NCBI RefSeq assembly: GCF_947172395.1
Contig: NC_069087.1
Span: forward strand, 2,046,001 to 2,110,000
From: Bicyclus anynana
Lineage: Eukaryota; Arthropoda; Insecta; Lepidoptera; Nymphalidae
Direction: 5' to 3'
Length of the DNA stretch: 64,000 nt
A program made the translations under genes and the position numbers. The notes under the pieces are model-generated. The model ran no database searches. It was given only the letters and a program-made list of their open reading frames with translations, and was not told where the DNA came from. Position 1 is the stretch's first letter. Every line of letters starts with the position of its first letter. Of this stretch, positions 23,081 through 35,005 are shown in pieces.

Positions 23081-23869
23081 CATCCGGGTTGTCTCTGAAT
23101 TAATTTCAACTCTTGAAAGCCATGACCATTCTTGTGGTCTATTTTTGCTTTGCTATATAAGTAATAGTGTTTTGTTTAATCACGCACAAATAATGAAAAA
23201 AAATAACGACCACATTGTGTTATATTTATACATCATGGTAAAAAACACAAAAGTCATTCATGATTGTAATTCTTTTTTGTCCAGTACCGGAAAGAAACAT
23301 GTCGTATGAATAATTCGTCATATACCTAAATATAATTAAACGTAAAGAAATCTGGATTTTTTTATTGAAAGTTGGACAGAGTTGCGAGCGTCTATTTCTT
23401 ATCTAACGCATTGATATTCTTAAAGATTCTCCAATTTGAATAAAACAAACACAGTTACGTAAGGCATGATATTGATTGATGAGAGGAGTGAAAACATTTA
23501 TGATGGACATTTAAACCATCAAAAAAATAGAGAAACAAAAAACATACAAACAATTTCAAAAAACCTTTTTTTTTACTCAGTAAAATTAAGTTAACTGTTT
23601 TTTGAAAAATATTTAATGCACAGACACGATACGTTAGCGGAAGCCCGCAATTTCGTCCGTGCTGTGAATTGTAAATGTGACTTTCACTAGTAGTTATTAT
23701 ACCAGTTAAAGTCACATTTAAATCGGTTTAGCCGTTCGAGAGATTAATCGGAGATTGCCCAGACAGACAAATTAAAGCTTAATTGTGTTTTAGTATCGTA
23801 AAATAACTATATTGAGAAGACATTGTAAATCACAGACAGACACTTTTATTTATATGTATTTTACTTATA

Positions 23870-24440
23870 TGTAGCGGACGCCCGCGACTTCGTTTGCGTG
23901 GAAATCAATGTAAACTTTCAACCCCTATTCCATCACTTTAGGGGTTGAATTTTAAAAATTCTTAAATTACATTATATTTTGATTTTTTTTTTGATTTTCT
24001 AGCGGACGCCCGTGACTTCGTCCACGTGAAATTTAGTTTTTCACAAATCCCTAGGGAACCATGATCTTTTCCGGAATAAAAAATAGCTTAATAAAAAATA
24101 GCTAATATGTGTTAACCCTTAGCAATATCTATTTCCAATCCAAATTTCAACTAAATCGGCTTAGTAGTTGCGACGTTTAAGAGTAACAAACATCCAAACA
24201 AACTTTCGCGTTTATAATATTAGTAGGATGAACAATTAAATGAGTAACTTTAAAAATGAAGGACTTTCCATACAAACTTTCAATCCCTATTTCATCCCCT
24301 TTTATTTTTATTTTAGGGTCAAAAAGTACCCTATGTTTTGCTTCAAGGTCCCATTTACGATCATATCAAAATTCATCTTGATCGGTTCAGCCTTTTAGCC
24401 GTGAAACGGTAACAGACAGACAGACTTACTTTCGCATTTT
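23870..24440 (+). repeat. cluster of dispersed repeats C and K
   Basis: Two repeat C heads (gcggacgcccgcgacttcgt at 23875; gcggacgcccgtgacttcgt at 24002) and a K block (24240-24430). Repeat C ends near 24230 with 'ctttcgcgtttataatattagt'. Confidence 0.65.
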
Positions 24441-25412
24441 TAACCGACTTCCAAAAAGGAGGAGGTTCTACGTTCGGCTGTATGTATGTTTTTTTTTTTT
24501 AATATAGATAATAATGTATTGATGAACTTACGAGAATTTGATGTATGCTATACCTAAAATTAATTGAACCAAAACTATAAAAAGTGCAATGGAAATCCCC
24601 TGTAGCTAAAATCACGTCTAGAATAAGCTTTGAATGGGAGATATGAGATCTATTAATTAAAAAATATCCTAACAGTTTTCCTCGTCTTAGTAATTGTTAT
24701 TCAGGATAGGGTCATAAAAAGCCAATCTGACTGGAATTTTAGGTTTCATTTTGTAATTATCCGCAATCTATTTTTCTTGAAATGTTAATGTCTAGCTATA
24801 ATAAAAAAAATACAGAGAGGTTTAATTAAAAACCAAGATAGATAGGTAAAATAAAAATAAAATTTTGTGGTGAAAATCTTCAATTTGAAATTATTTCTTA
24901 CAAAGTGGCATTTTTTTTATTTTTCCATTTCTTTGGCTTCGGTCGTGGCTAGTCACCCAGCTTTTGACTATCGATAGGCGCAGTGAGTGACTGACTGCAT
25001 CCATGACTGGATGGTGGGTTCGATTCTTTGCTTAAAATTAATTTTATTATTAATTAGCGGGTTAATTAGCGACAGTAGTATCGCTGTGAAAATGGAGCAA
25101 CTTCTCCCGTTTTCCCAACATTTCCCTTCACTGCTCTGCTCCTATTTATCATAGCGTGATGATATACTATGACCTGCCTAGGAGTATGAAGAACAATTGT
25201 AACAAGTTTCGTTAAAATACAATGAGTAGTTTTTGTTTCTATAACGAACATACAGACAGACAAAAATTTTACTGATTGCATTTTTGTCATCAGTATCGAT
25301 CACTAATCACCCGCTGATAGTTATTTTGGATATTTCATGTTCAGAATTGACATCTCTACAGTATAGATTATACTACAGGCTCTATTCCTTTTTTTGAAGT
25401 CGGTTAAAAACG
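24438..25412. mobile_element. partial TIR element E
   Basis: The left end (ttaaccgacttccaaaaagg...ctgtatgtatg) is intact. The right end keeps only the outermost tttgaagtcggttaaaa. No coding sequence is found inside. It may be a single truncated end rather than a whole element. Confidence 0.35.
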
Positions 25413-25972
25413 GGGTCATATCAACAACAACTATAAACTAAAATAAACTCGTAAACAAGGTTCTAGAATGTCCGTTCTAACCGCTATACTGGGCTCGTGA
25501 TAATTAATTCTTGCCTACGTCATGAAGTTTGAAATCGAGATTTTCTTTCTTCCAAAAAAAAATATTTCTACTATTATGTAGGCTAACATTTATATACGAG
25601 TAGGTAGATCAAAACACCATAATATATCTACGTAATCCAATATTAAACGTATTTAACATTAAAATAACTTTGAATGTGTATTAATTTAAACTCCTTATAA
25701 ATATTCTTTTTCACAAAAGTATAAAAATAGTATCACGGTAAGGTCGTTATTGTCAAAACAGCATATTCTTATTAATTTATTATGAAATACGGCTAACTGA
25801 TCGTGGATTTTGAATCGTGACGCGTTGCAAGAACCAGCTCATGACTAAGGACCCCGTATGGGTTCGAAACTAATCGGGCATACTTTGACGTAGCCTATCA
25901 CGTGAGTTTTAGCTGTGTTTCATAATCAATTAATATGAATAACAGTCACGATAGTTTTAATTCTAATATAGA

Positions 25973-26325
25973 ATACGGACGCCCGCGAAGTCGTCCGCGT
26001 GGAATTTAGCTTTTCACAAATCCCACGGGAACCATAGTTTTTTCTGGGATGAAAAGTAGCCAATGTGTTAATCCAGACTATAATATTATAGTAGTAGTCG
26101 AGGCCTGAAAGAGTAACAAACATCCGTAACATCAAAATCATCAGTTTTCTCAAATCTCGGGAAATCATGGATTTTTTCGGGATAACCCATGTGTTAATCC
26201 AGAATAAAATCTATTTCCATTCCAAATTTCAGCCAAATCGCTTCAGTAGTAGCGGCGTTAAAGAGTAACAAACAAACATACTTCCATACAAACTTTCGCG
26301 TTTATAATATTAGTGGGATTCTATT
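25973..26325 (+). repeat. repeat C, two partial tandem pieces
   Basis: Head acggacgcccgcgaagtcgt, then a second body from about 26150 with 'ttccattccaaatttcagcc' and the terminal 'ctttcgcgtttataatatta'. Confidence 0.7.
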
Positions 26326-26589
26326 TAGTTTATTCTGTTTAACGAAGTCGCTGACCTCATAATAATATTCTCATTTATGACTACAAGATGCAACTTATTA
26401 TAATAAATGTGGAAATACCTGGCCGCAGTTTTTACTCGACTACAAGAAGGGTTATTAAATGTCAAGCTGCATGCTATAAATGTTAGTAACAGGAATATAT
26501 TAAAATATGGAAATAAGGATAAACGTCTAAAGAAGCTCGATCATTATTATTACTACACGATGAACGGATAGACATTTAATCATTACAAA

Positions 26590-27310
26590 ATAATGAAACA
26601 AATCATTACGGCTCATTATTATGACTGGGAAACCATATTAATAAAACGGGTCTCTATACATTCATACATGTGCGAAAGTGAATTTGTTTGTAATTTGTTC
26701 AAACTCAAAATTCAGGTTTCAGATTTCATTCACAACGAAATTACAGGGGGTCGAAAATGGTTTGAAAATTGCTTGGAGAAAAGTGTAGTACTGCCGTGCC
26801 CCTTTTTTTTGCTTTGCTCGACTTGCGCGGGCACTGCCATGCCCCCAGATAAAAGGAGATTCATCGGGAATATTCGTTGTCTATTATTTACCTACAACAG
26901 AGTACTTTATTGCATAACTATCACATATCACATACCTACTCAATGTATCACATAGGTGTCTGTTCACTATTGTGATACATTGTTATGTATCATAATAAAC
27001 AACATAAACAAATGAGATCATTATGTATTCATACTAATAGAATGTACCTAATAACTACATGACTATTTCTATGCACTAATAAGGAAGAAAAATAAATAGA
27101 TAGGCAACTAATTACTAATACACGATTTTCCGAACAGGAAAATTAAACAAGTAATCTATAAAACCGTATGCATCCTAGATTCCTAACCCACTTCTATGTA
27201 TTTTTAACCACTTATGTAAAGATGAGAGGTTCTTATAAATATGTCTCTGTATATCGCATCGTAGCTTCATAACGAATTGATCGCTTATAATGCGATATTT
27301 TTACCTAAAT
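26590..27310. other. gene-free stretch
   Basis: A 120-codon open frame begins at 26593, but its composition and lack of splice or homology features give no support for a gene. A palindromic patch (tgtatcacata...tgtgatacat) lies near 26943-26980. Confidence 0.4.
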
Positions 27311-27477
27311 ACCATGATTAGTGGACGCTCGCAACTTCGTCTGTCCTTTAGACTCTTCTAAATTCGGCTCTCTCGCATAATCCGTTCTTAGCGGATGTCT
27401 ACCAACTATTAACCACCTCCCTGTCAAATTTCAACAGTGTGGGTACGTTAAGCCTTTTGCTTTTATTAAAATCACAT

Positions 27478-27697
27478 CACACTTCACACTAATATTATAA
27501 AGGCGAAAGTTTGTGTGTAAGTATGTTTGTTCCTCTTTTACGCTGCGGTTACTGAAGCGATTTGGCTGAAATTTGGAATGGAAATAGATCTTACTCTGGA
27601 TTAACACATACTTTTCATCCCGGAAAAATCCATGGTCTCCGCGGGATTTGTGAAAACTGAATTCCACGCGGACGAAGTCGCGCGCGTCTGCTAGTAA
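27478..27697 (-). repeat. repeat C, near full length
   Basis: Complement order: 'ctaatattataaaggcgaaa' at the left, 'gaagcgatttggctgaaatt' in the middle, and the head complement 'gcggacgaagtcgcgcgcg' at the right. Confidence 0.8.
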
Positions 27698-27814
27698 TGT
27701 ATAAACAAAGCAGCAACCGATCCTATAAAACAAAAAATATTACAAACTACAAACGATATTTGCAGAATAGATAAACCCAACACCATGGATCGCCCCTTTT
27801 GTTCGACTCGCCAT

Positions 27815-27988
27815 GAGTATCATCATCAAAATCATTATCAGTCGATGGACGTCCACTGCTGGACACAGGCATCTTGCATGGACTTCCAAACAAAACGGTC
27901 TCGAGCCAGCATCCAGCGGCTCCCTGCAACCCGCTTGATGTCCTCACTCCACCTAGTAGGGGGTCGACCAACACTGCGCTTTCCGTAA
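27815..27988 (-). repeat. LINE-R 3' fragment
   Basis: Complement of the LINE-R tail: 'gtcgatggacgtccactgct', 'agcggctccctgcaa' and 'gggtcgaccaacactgcg'. The minus strand keeps the C-terminal reverse transcriptase-type peptide only in pieces. Confidence 0.75.
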
Positions 27989-28677
27989 AGGAAAGGGTGT
28001 AAGGGGGAGGCTAGTACTAGTCAGTCTCCTCAACTGCCAACCTCCCCCTGCAGCCTGCAGATGGCACGACAAGGCTCTGGCGATCGACTAATGGCGGTAT
28101 AACCATTCGAAACTGGCTGGATTTTGTAAATAGCACAGGCTGGTGTCGGGCAGTAACGACACCGGTGCGGAAAAATCCAGCCCTGCAAATGACCAACCCG
28201 AATGCCCAGATCATTTATGGGCAATTTCCTTATAATAAACTACAACAAACCCATGAGTATCACATACACAAAATATGGTCATAAATAAATATTATTTTCC
28301 TGCTGTCAAGGACTATAAATTGGACCTATCACAACATCTTAGCATCTTACGTGACAAGTTATTAAAACAGTTATAACGGGAATTCCAGAGTTATGACCTT
28401 GATTGTCTTACTTATTTACACTGTTAACTGATTAATCGGTGATTAATAGTGTTTATGCATTGCTTCATCGTGCGAGACACGATAGTTATTATGTTAATGC
28501 ATGCTTAATTTACTCGTAATAATATGCTAATACGCGGAAGAGCTGTTTATGTGTGTTTGTTTATGTGCTAACATCTGCAATATGGTAGTTGACTCATGTC
28601 AAATTGAATATAATCGATATTAATTTCGAATAGTACACGGAATAAGGGTCTGAAATACATATACCTATACTAATTAA

Positions 28678-29010
28678 CTAGCGGACGCCCGCGACTTCGT
28701 CCGCGTGAAATTTATTTTTTTAAAAATCCCACGGGAACTATGGATTTTTCCTGCATGAAAAGTAGCCTGTGTGTTAAAAATGATGTGTTCTGCAAAGTTG
28801 TAGTGGGTTACATTATAGGAGTTTCAGGTAGGATCCCTAATTTTTTTGAAAATATAATATAGCCTACAGCCTACCACGATAAATGGGCTATCTACCACTG
28901 AAAGTAATTTTACCACTGAAAGTAGTTCCTGAGATTAGCGCATTCAATCAAACAAACAAACAAACAAACAAACAAACTCTTCCGCTTTATAATATTAGTA
29001 TAGATAAATG
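28678..29010 (+). repeat. repeat C head followed by repeat H body
   Basis: agcggacgcccgcgacttcg at 28679 starts a C copy. From about 28840 it reads like the H body (ataaatgggctatctacc, aacaaacaaactcttccgct), ending ttagtatagata. Confidence 0.65.
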
Positions 29011-29198
29011 TTACGAATTTCTTATAAAATAATCATTTAATACCATCCGGCTGCAATTTTACTAGGCAACCTATTTGCAATGTGTCAATGTGAATATTGG
29101 CTTTTAGCATTTTCTGTTCTGTGATTTCTTATCCCAAATAAATTTTAGATTATTATATAGATGAGGGTATATATTTATTCTGCCGGATCTCGTAGTAT

Positions 29199-29355
29199 AT
29201 AGAGTCCTTTTCATGAAAGAAGTCCCGAAGTTAAAACCTGAACTAAAATTGACAGCGCCTTACACAAATGACAATAGGACCTCCATTACCAAATTACAAC
29301 CGCCATTAAGATATTAGCGCCGCGTTTGGGGGACTTTTTTCATGAAAAGGACTAT
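29199..29355. mobile_element. MITE with 'agtccttttcatgaaa' inverted ends
   Basis: Left end agagtccttttcatgaaaga and right end tttttcatgaaaaggactat are inverted repeats flanked by TA dinucleotides. The element is about 155 bp, ends about 320 bp before the SOD start codon and sits in the SOD 5' flank or first intron. Confidence 0.6.
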
Positions 29356-29650
29356 ACGTCTTCATGTTTCATGTCAAGTTTACTAAGATTTTTGTTTTAA
29401 CACTTAGTTGTTTTAAAAATATTCAGGAATTTAAACACCCAGAATAATAATTGGTGTAAATTAAACGCGATTACTATGCAAACGTCCCTTATACAAATCG
29501 GCCATGTCTTTTTGAATGTGACCGTTTCCACCAGTTTTGTTATCATTAGTATGCTAAGTTCATTTATTTTCCTAAATGAGTATAAAACTTTAAATACGTC
29601 AGAAAATTTCTTCCCTCGGGCGACAAAGAGTTCTGTTAATAATAATAACT

Positions 29651-29676
29651 TATTTACAGATAGAAAATAAACAAAG
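29651..29676 (+). promoter_or_regulatory. 3' splice site and short 5' UTR before the SOD start
   Basis: tatttacag (AG at 29658-29659) precedes 17 bases of leader and the ATG at 29677. A 5' UTR exon upstream is therefore likely, with 9960-10166 as one candidate. Confidence 0.45.
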
Positions 29677-29730
29677 ATGATGTACCAGATGATGTTTTTG
29701 GCGTCTGCGGCGCTGCTTGTGGCTGGGCAT
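29677..29730 (+). CDS. SOD: SOD coding exon 1 (signal peptide)
   Basis: 18 codons ending at the donor GTGAGT (29731). Two consecutive Met codons open it, and either could start translation. Confidence 0.85.
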
Positions 29731-32169
29731 GTGAGTAATTTTTTAACATTTAATTAAAAAAAACAAATCTTGCAGTTTTTAATTACCAAGATAATCAAAC
29801 TTCACATTAATATTATAAAGGCGAAAGTTTGAGACAGAGCCGTGTGGGAGAGCCGTGATAGCCCAGTGGGTAGGACCTCTGCCTCCGATTCCGGTGGGTG
29901 TAGGTTCAAATCCGGTCCGGGGCATGCACCTCCAACTTTTCAGTTGTGTGCATTTTTGTTGTGTGTGAGGAAAACATCGTGAGGAAACCTGCATACCAGA
30001 GAATTATCTTCATTCTCTGCGTGTGTGAAGTCTGCCAATCCGCATTGGGCCAGCGTGGTGGACTATTGGCCTAACCCCTCTCATTCTGAGAGGAGACTCG
30101 AGCTCAGCAGTGAGCCGAATATGAGTTGATGACGACGAAAGTTTGTGTGTGTAAGTGTATGTTTGTTCTTCTTTTACGCTGCGGCTACTGAAGCGATTTG
30201 GCTGAAATTTGGAATGGAAACAGATTTTACTCTGGATTAACATATGGCTACTTTTCATCATGGAAAAATCCATAGTTCCCGTGGGGGTTTTGACACATTA
30301 CTAGCGCAACATCTTGTATTAATTCATGTCAAAGTTGTTAATGTAAACTAACTATAAAACACTAAACAGATTTTTGAAATTCTTTCACTAATGGAAAGCT
30401 ACATTATCAGCAATTAATAACAGCTTAAACAGAAACTAGAACTGTACACGGGTAAAACTAGTTAATGTCCGCTAGTTTTTAAATAAATTTAAGATTTATA
30501 GTAAATCACTAGGTCTTATCAATCCACAATTTTTCGGCTCACTGCTGAGCTCGAGTCTCCTCTCTGAATGAGAGGGGTTAGGTCTACCACGCTGGCCCAA
30601 TGCGGATTGGCAGACTACACACACGCAGAAAATTGAAAAAACTCTGGTATATAGGTTTCCTTACGATATTTTCCTTCACCGTTTGAGACACATGATATTT
30701 CATCATCATCATCATCATCATCATCATATCGGCCGATAGCCGTCCACTGCAGGACATAGGCCTTTTGTAGGGACTTCCAAACATCACGATACTGAGCCGC
30801 CTGCATCCAGTGAATCCCTGCGACTCGCTTGATGTCGTCAGTCCACCTGGTGGGGGGTCGGCCAGCACTGCACTTACTAGTGCGGAGTCCACAACTCTGG
30901 GACCCCATCCTCCATCGGCTCTTCGAACTATGTGCCCCGCCCATTGCCACTTCAGCTTTGCAACTCGTTGAGCTATGTCGGTGACTTTGGTACGTTTGGA
31001 CGTTGGCTTTGATACTCCTAACATAGCTCGTTCCACCGCCCGCTTTGTGACTCTGAACCTTCTTACAAGGCCCATAGTTAGCGACCAAGTCGTGATATTT
31101 AATTTCAAATACATGATATTTAATTTCTTTAAATGCACGCAACTGAAAAGTTGGAGGTGCATGCTCCGGATCGGATTTAAACCCACACCTTCCAGAATCT
31201 GAGGCAGAGGTCATATCCACAGGGCTATCACGGCTCACTAAAATATAAAGAATCGCTAAAATATATAGAATCATTCCGTGTGTTCAGGACCACACCCACG
31301 AGCCCAGCACACGCACGGAAGGTGGGCCGCGGCGCGCCGTCGCCCGCCTCACCAGTCCGGACGGGCACGACGTGCATGGCAACGTGACCTTCACTGAGGA
31401 GGGGGACAAGGTCCACATCCATGGACACATCTACGGCATGCCTGAAGGGGAGTACGGGTTCCATGTCCACGAGCTGGGTGACATCACCGGCGGGTGCACC
31501 TCTGCTGGGGGGCATTTCAACCCTCACAACGTAAATTTCTTTTTTTTTTTATAACCATCATCTAAATAAAAGTCAAAATTCATTTATTTTAATTCGGCTT
31601 AGCTTACACTTTTGAAATGTCACGTAATTTTATAGGACAAAGTGATGATCAAATGAAATCATAATTCATTTATTTATTAGGCTTAGAAAAGTGCCATTGA
31701 AATGCCAAGTTATGTCATGATTAATTGGTGTTAATAAAAGTTGAAAACTTAAAATAAAGTTACGAGGTTTCCAAACGCGCCTTGATCCGAGAAGAACGTG
31801 CACTACCTTGTGTTTATTATAAGAAAATATACTTTATTTACGGTTACATAGAGTAAACCTTAGTCAGTACTATAGCAATGAGGCATCAGCCTTAATATTA
31901 TATTCGTTTTGCAGAAAGACCACGGCCACCCTGACGACGAGAACCGCCACGTAGGCGACCTTGGTAATCTCGAATTCAACACTGAAAAGCTCGGCGAAAT
32001 TGACATAGTTGACCGCCTGATCACTCTGCATGGAGACCACAGCGTCATCGGCAGGACTGTCGTCCTCCACGCGATGCCTGATGACTTCGGCAGGACCGAC
32101 CACCCTGACTCGAAGAAGACTGGCAACGCGGGTGGACGCATCGCTTGCGGTGTCATCGGCCGCCTGTAA
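29677..32169 (+). CDS. SOD: secreted Cu/Zn superoxide dismutase
   Basis: Catalyses dismutation of superoxide to oxygen and hydrogen peroxide. Three exons (29677-29730, 31288-31530, 31915-32169), all phase 0 with GT-AG introns, give 183 residues. Residues 1-18 (MMYQMMFLASAALLVAGH) are a signal peptide, so this is the extracellular type, longer than the cytosolic enzyme of about 153 residues. Copper and zinc ligands are intact: His77 and His79 in GFHVHELGD, bridging His94 in GGHFNP, His102, His111 and Asp114 in RHVGDLGN, and His151 in VVLHAMPDD. The active-site Arg174 lies in GNAGGRIACGVI. Cys88 and Cys177 form the conserved disulfide. The acceptor tatttacag at 29659 just before the start implies an upstream non-coding exon. 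AATAAA follows at 32223. Intron 1 holds nested SINE, LINE and repeat C insertions. Confidence 0.95.
29815..30300 (-). repeat. repeat C split by a SINE-B insertion
   Basis: The C family tail (attaatattataaaggcgaa) stops at 29831 and resumes at 30136 with its body (gaagcgatttggctgaaatt). The SINE between is listed separately. Confidence 0.75.
29832..30135 (+). repeat. SINE-B with target duplication, in SOD intron 1
   Basis: Full family head to tail, flanked by the 10-bp duplication cgaaagtttg at 29822-29831 and 30136-30145 inside a repeat C copy. Confidence 0.9.
30533..31240 (-). repeat. SINE-B interrupted by a LINE-R insertion
   Basis: The SINE-B complement runs from about 30533 to 30700 and continues from 31111 (atttaatttctttaaatgc) to the head complement at 31240 (gggctatcacggctc). 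The 410-bp gap is the LINE-R fragment. Confidence 0.85.
30701..31110 (-). repeat. 5'-truncated LINE-R with (ATG)n tail and 11-bp target duplication
   Basis: Flanked by acatgatattt at 30690-30700 and 31111-31121. The minus strand encodes the end of a non-LTR reverse transcriptase-type polyprotein (KVTDIAQRVAKLKWQWAGHI, then RADGGWGPRVV) in broken frames and ends in an ATG-repeat tail (30701-30727). It is dead on arrival: truncated, with frameshifts. Confidence 0.85.
31288..31530 (+). CDS. SOD: SOD coding exon 2
   Basis: 81 codons between gtgttcag and GTAAAT. Carries the copper-binding GFHVHELGD motif, the first disulfide cysteine and the bridging histidine of GGHFNP. A minus-strand SINE-B ends only about 50 bp before the acceptor. 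Confidence 0.95.
31915..32169 (+). CDS. SOD: SOD coding exon 3
   Basis: 84 codons plus stop after the acceptor ttttgcag. Carries the zinc loop (RHVGDLGN), VVLHAMPDD and the second SOD signature GNAGGRIACGVI. Confidence 0.95.
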   Translation, partial: KDHGHPDDENRHVGDLGNLEFNTEKLGEIDIVDRLITLHGDHSVIGRTVVLHAMPDDFGRTDHPDSKKTGNAGGRIACGVIGRL

Positions 32170-32222
32170 TATCCTATTTCTAACTTTACTACTGAATTCT
32201 AAGACGCATTTAAGACCTATTT

Positions 32223-32228
32223 AATAAA
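32223..32228 (+). terminator. SOD polyadenylation signal
   Basis: AATAAA 54 bases after the SOD stop codon. Confidence 0.6.
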
Positions 32229-32904
32229 AACTAAATCCATAGACTAAGCTAGGAATAGCCTTAATGATTGCTGATCTCCGATTGGAGATGGCACTATCTG
32301 AAGAAGAAGAAATCCATACATCTTCATTGGTCTATTTACTCTGGCAAGCGTATTTTTATCAGCAATGACTGCCTAATGATTTCCCTAAGAATTCCAAATT
32401 GTCGGTAGTCAGAAAAATACTACATTCAGCATCATGTTAGTCTTAAAGGCGTTTTAGAATTTGGTTATCTTACTTTTGCGTATAATTTTTGAAGACGTTT
32501 TTGAGATCGATAACTTTCAGCTCAGAAATTAAGGCTTTTGAATCTGTTTTATTACTTTTTGTTGTTCTTTTGAAGATCCTGTATTTTGTTATTTTATATT
32601 TGTGTTGGCTTTAGTCATTTATTAGCGTGAATATACAAAGAATACTAAAGTAATGAAATGGATTTGAACTATTTTTATGATATTCGGATAAAGTTTTTTT
32701 ATTACTCAGTTTGTGTTTCTCTCTCAACCCTTCCTCGATGTTAAGTTAAAAGCGTTGAGTCCAAAATGACGATCTAATAATTTTAATAAAGTATCCCCTA
32801 CTATCCTGTTCGGACTGGATGGGGTAGTAGTAGTACCCTATCCAGTCTGAATAATATCCTACAGTACGAGATCTTGCTCGACATTCTTAATTTTTATAAA
32901 AACT

Positions 32905-33190
32905 TGGTTATCAGCCCATATCATATTGTCCTGCTATAGATACTATTGGCATCCTTTTGTTGTCGATGTCCAGTCGTTTCGCACAAAACGTTTCGCATGG
33001 ATAAGAACAGCGAAGATGTGGAATGCCCTTCCGGCTTCTGTGTTTCCTAATACTTATGATTTGTGCACCTTCAAGACAAGAGTGAATAGGCATTTTCTAG
33101 GCAAGCGCGCTCCAACCTAGACCTCGTCATTGCTTCCCACCAGGCATGATTGTAGTCAAGCGCAAGTCTATTATGAATAAAAATAAAAAT
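32905..33190 (+). repeat. LINE-J 3' end (C-terminal ORF2 peptide)
   Basis: In the plus frame ending at 33120 the peptide contains HPFVVDVQSF, RTAKMWNALPASVFPNTYDL and VNRHFLGKRAP, the usual C-terminus of a lepidopteran non-LTR retrotransposon. It is followed by 'gattgtagtcaagcgcaagt' and an A-rich tail. Related pieces are at 55040-55150 and 55575-55810. Confidence 0.75.
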
Positions 33191-33579
33191 AAAGTACAGT
33201 AGGCATCTACAGGAGTTTGGCCCGTAGTGTGACAACCGTCTAACTATAAAGCATTTTTTTTTTAATAATTCCCCCTGCGTGTTATGAGAAATCAAGTTCC
33301 CAATCGCTAGTCACTAGTCACACACGCTGCGAAAACACCACATTTAGGGTTTCTGGTGAAAAGTTGACATCCTGCAATATAATATACAATATGATTTAGA
33401 AATTAATAAAATAAAAAATAATAAAACAAACTAAAAGAAAAGTTCGATTGGGTAATTTGGAAGAGTAGGTACAGATTTTTTTTACCTAGACTAGTTTATT
33501 GGAATCATCATACCAGGACTTTATAGCCCTTTCAGGTAGGTAACTAGAGTTGGCGAAAAACTAATGCATATAATAATGT

Positions 33580-33765
33580 TTCACCCGCGTGGTTCCAGTT
33601 TCCGTTGGAATACGGGGACGAAATAAAGCCTATAGCCTTCCTCAATAAATGGGCTATCTAACACTGCAAGAATTTTTCAAATCGGACCTGTAGTTCCTGA
33701 GATTAGCGCGTTCATTAAAACAAACAAACAAACTCTTCAGCTTTATAATATTAGTATAGATTGCG
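33580..33765 (+). repeat. repeat H
   Basis: tttcacccgcgtggttccag, ataaatgggctatctaaca, cctgagattagcgcgttc and the aacaaacaaactcttcagc tail. Confidence 0.75.
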
Positions 33766-34344
33766 ACGATTGCGGGCAAAACCCAGGTTATTTTTATTAT
33801 TAGGTACATTATGAGGTAGCCGATCAAGGCTCATCCAATATGCAGATCAAATAACAAAAAGTACCTATCCACTTACCTACTTAGTAGTTTTTTTTTTTCT
33901 TAAAGGAAAGGTCGATTGGAAACATTGAACTCTTGTGACTTTGTTATGACCGTGTAACCTTATAGCCAATGGTTTGAATAGGATTTTTCATTGGAGTAAG
34001 CATTTGAGAACTTGGAAAAATTAAAAGAAATCTTGTTTTTTTGACTGACAGAAATTAAAAAAAAACGCGTGTGTTTATTGGAAATATATTAGGATTAATT
34101 AATTGAATGACTTTGATATTAATCATAGTGTTTTAATTATATCTCTGCAGTATTTATTATTGTCTTAGAAATGAAAGTTCCTGACTTGAAATCGTATTGT
34201 TTTTTTGTAATAATTTATGGTGGTAGTGTGCCAACGGCTGATGTTTGACGTCTCCTACATAAGAGGTAGGCTGATAAGGGATTTAACATACTGGCACGTA
34301 GGAACCAGTCAGTATTGTAGGTTGAAAAATTTAAAATAAGTACT

Positions 34345-34795
34345 GTACGGTATCATATCAATCAGCCGATGGACGTCCACTGCAGGATATAGGCCTTTTG
34401 TAGGGACTTCCAAACATCACGATACTGAGCCGCCTGCATCCAGCGAATCCATGCGACTCACTTGATGTCGTCAGTCCACCTGGTGGGGGGTCGGCCAACA
34501 CTGCGCTTACTTGTGCGTGGTCGCCATTCCAGCACTTTGGGACCCCAACGTCCATCGAACTATGTGCCCCGCTCATTGCCACTTCAGCTTCGCAACTCGT
34601 TGAGCTATGTCGGTGACTTTGGTTCTTCTACGGATCTCCTCATTTCTGATTCGATCACGCAGAGATACTCCTAACATAGCTCGTTCCATCGCCCGCTGTG
34701 TGACTCTGAGCCTTCTTATGAGGCCCATAGTTAGCGACCAAGTCTCAGAACCATAGGTCATCACTGGCAACACGCACTGTTCGAAGACTTTACGT
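34345..34795 (-). repeat. LINE-R 3' fragment
   Basis: The minus strand encodes broken pieces of the reverse transcriptase C-terminus: MTYGSETWSLTMGLIRRLRV, then RRTKVTDIAQRVAKLKWQ. It is frame-disrupted near 34560 and extends further 5' than the copy at 30701-31110. Confidence 0.85.
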
Positions 34796-35005
34796 TACAT
34801 ACTGTAAGGTATAATTACATGTAATCAACGTTACTTAACATCAAGTGAAAACGCAGTTAAGAATCAAACTGTCGATGCACAGGCTCTTAGAAGCTTTAGC
34901 CACCTTTAACTACGTTATGAAAACCACCAAGCGATTTAGTGTTCCGTATAAATTACAGAAATCCTATTAACAACAAGTTCCGGAAACACTAGGCAGTGTG
35001 AGACA

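Noticed and set aside
26593..26955. 120-codon plus-strand frame
   Set aside because: Longest frame in a gene-free zone, but no recognisable domain, no signal peptide, AT-driven composition, and no supporting splice sites.
30584..31274. 200-219 residue minus-strand frames
   Set aside because: Composite of a SINE-B and a LINE-R tail. The reverse transcriptase piece is truncated and frame-broken, so it is not a gene.
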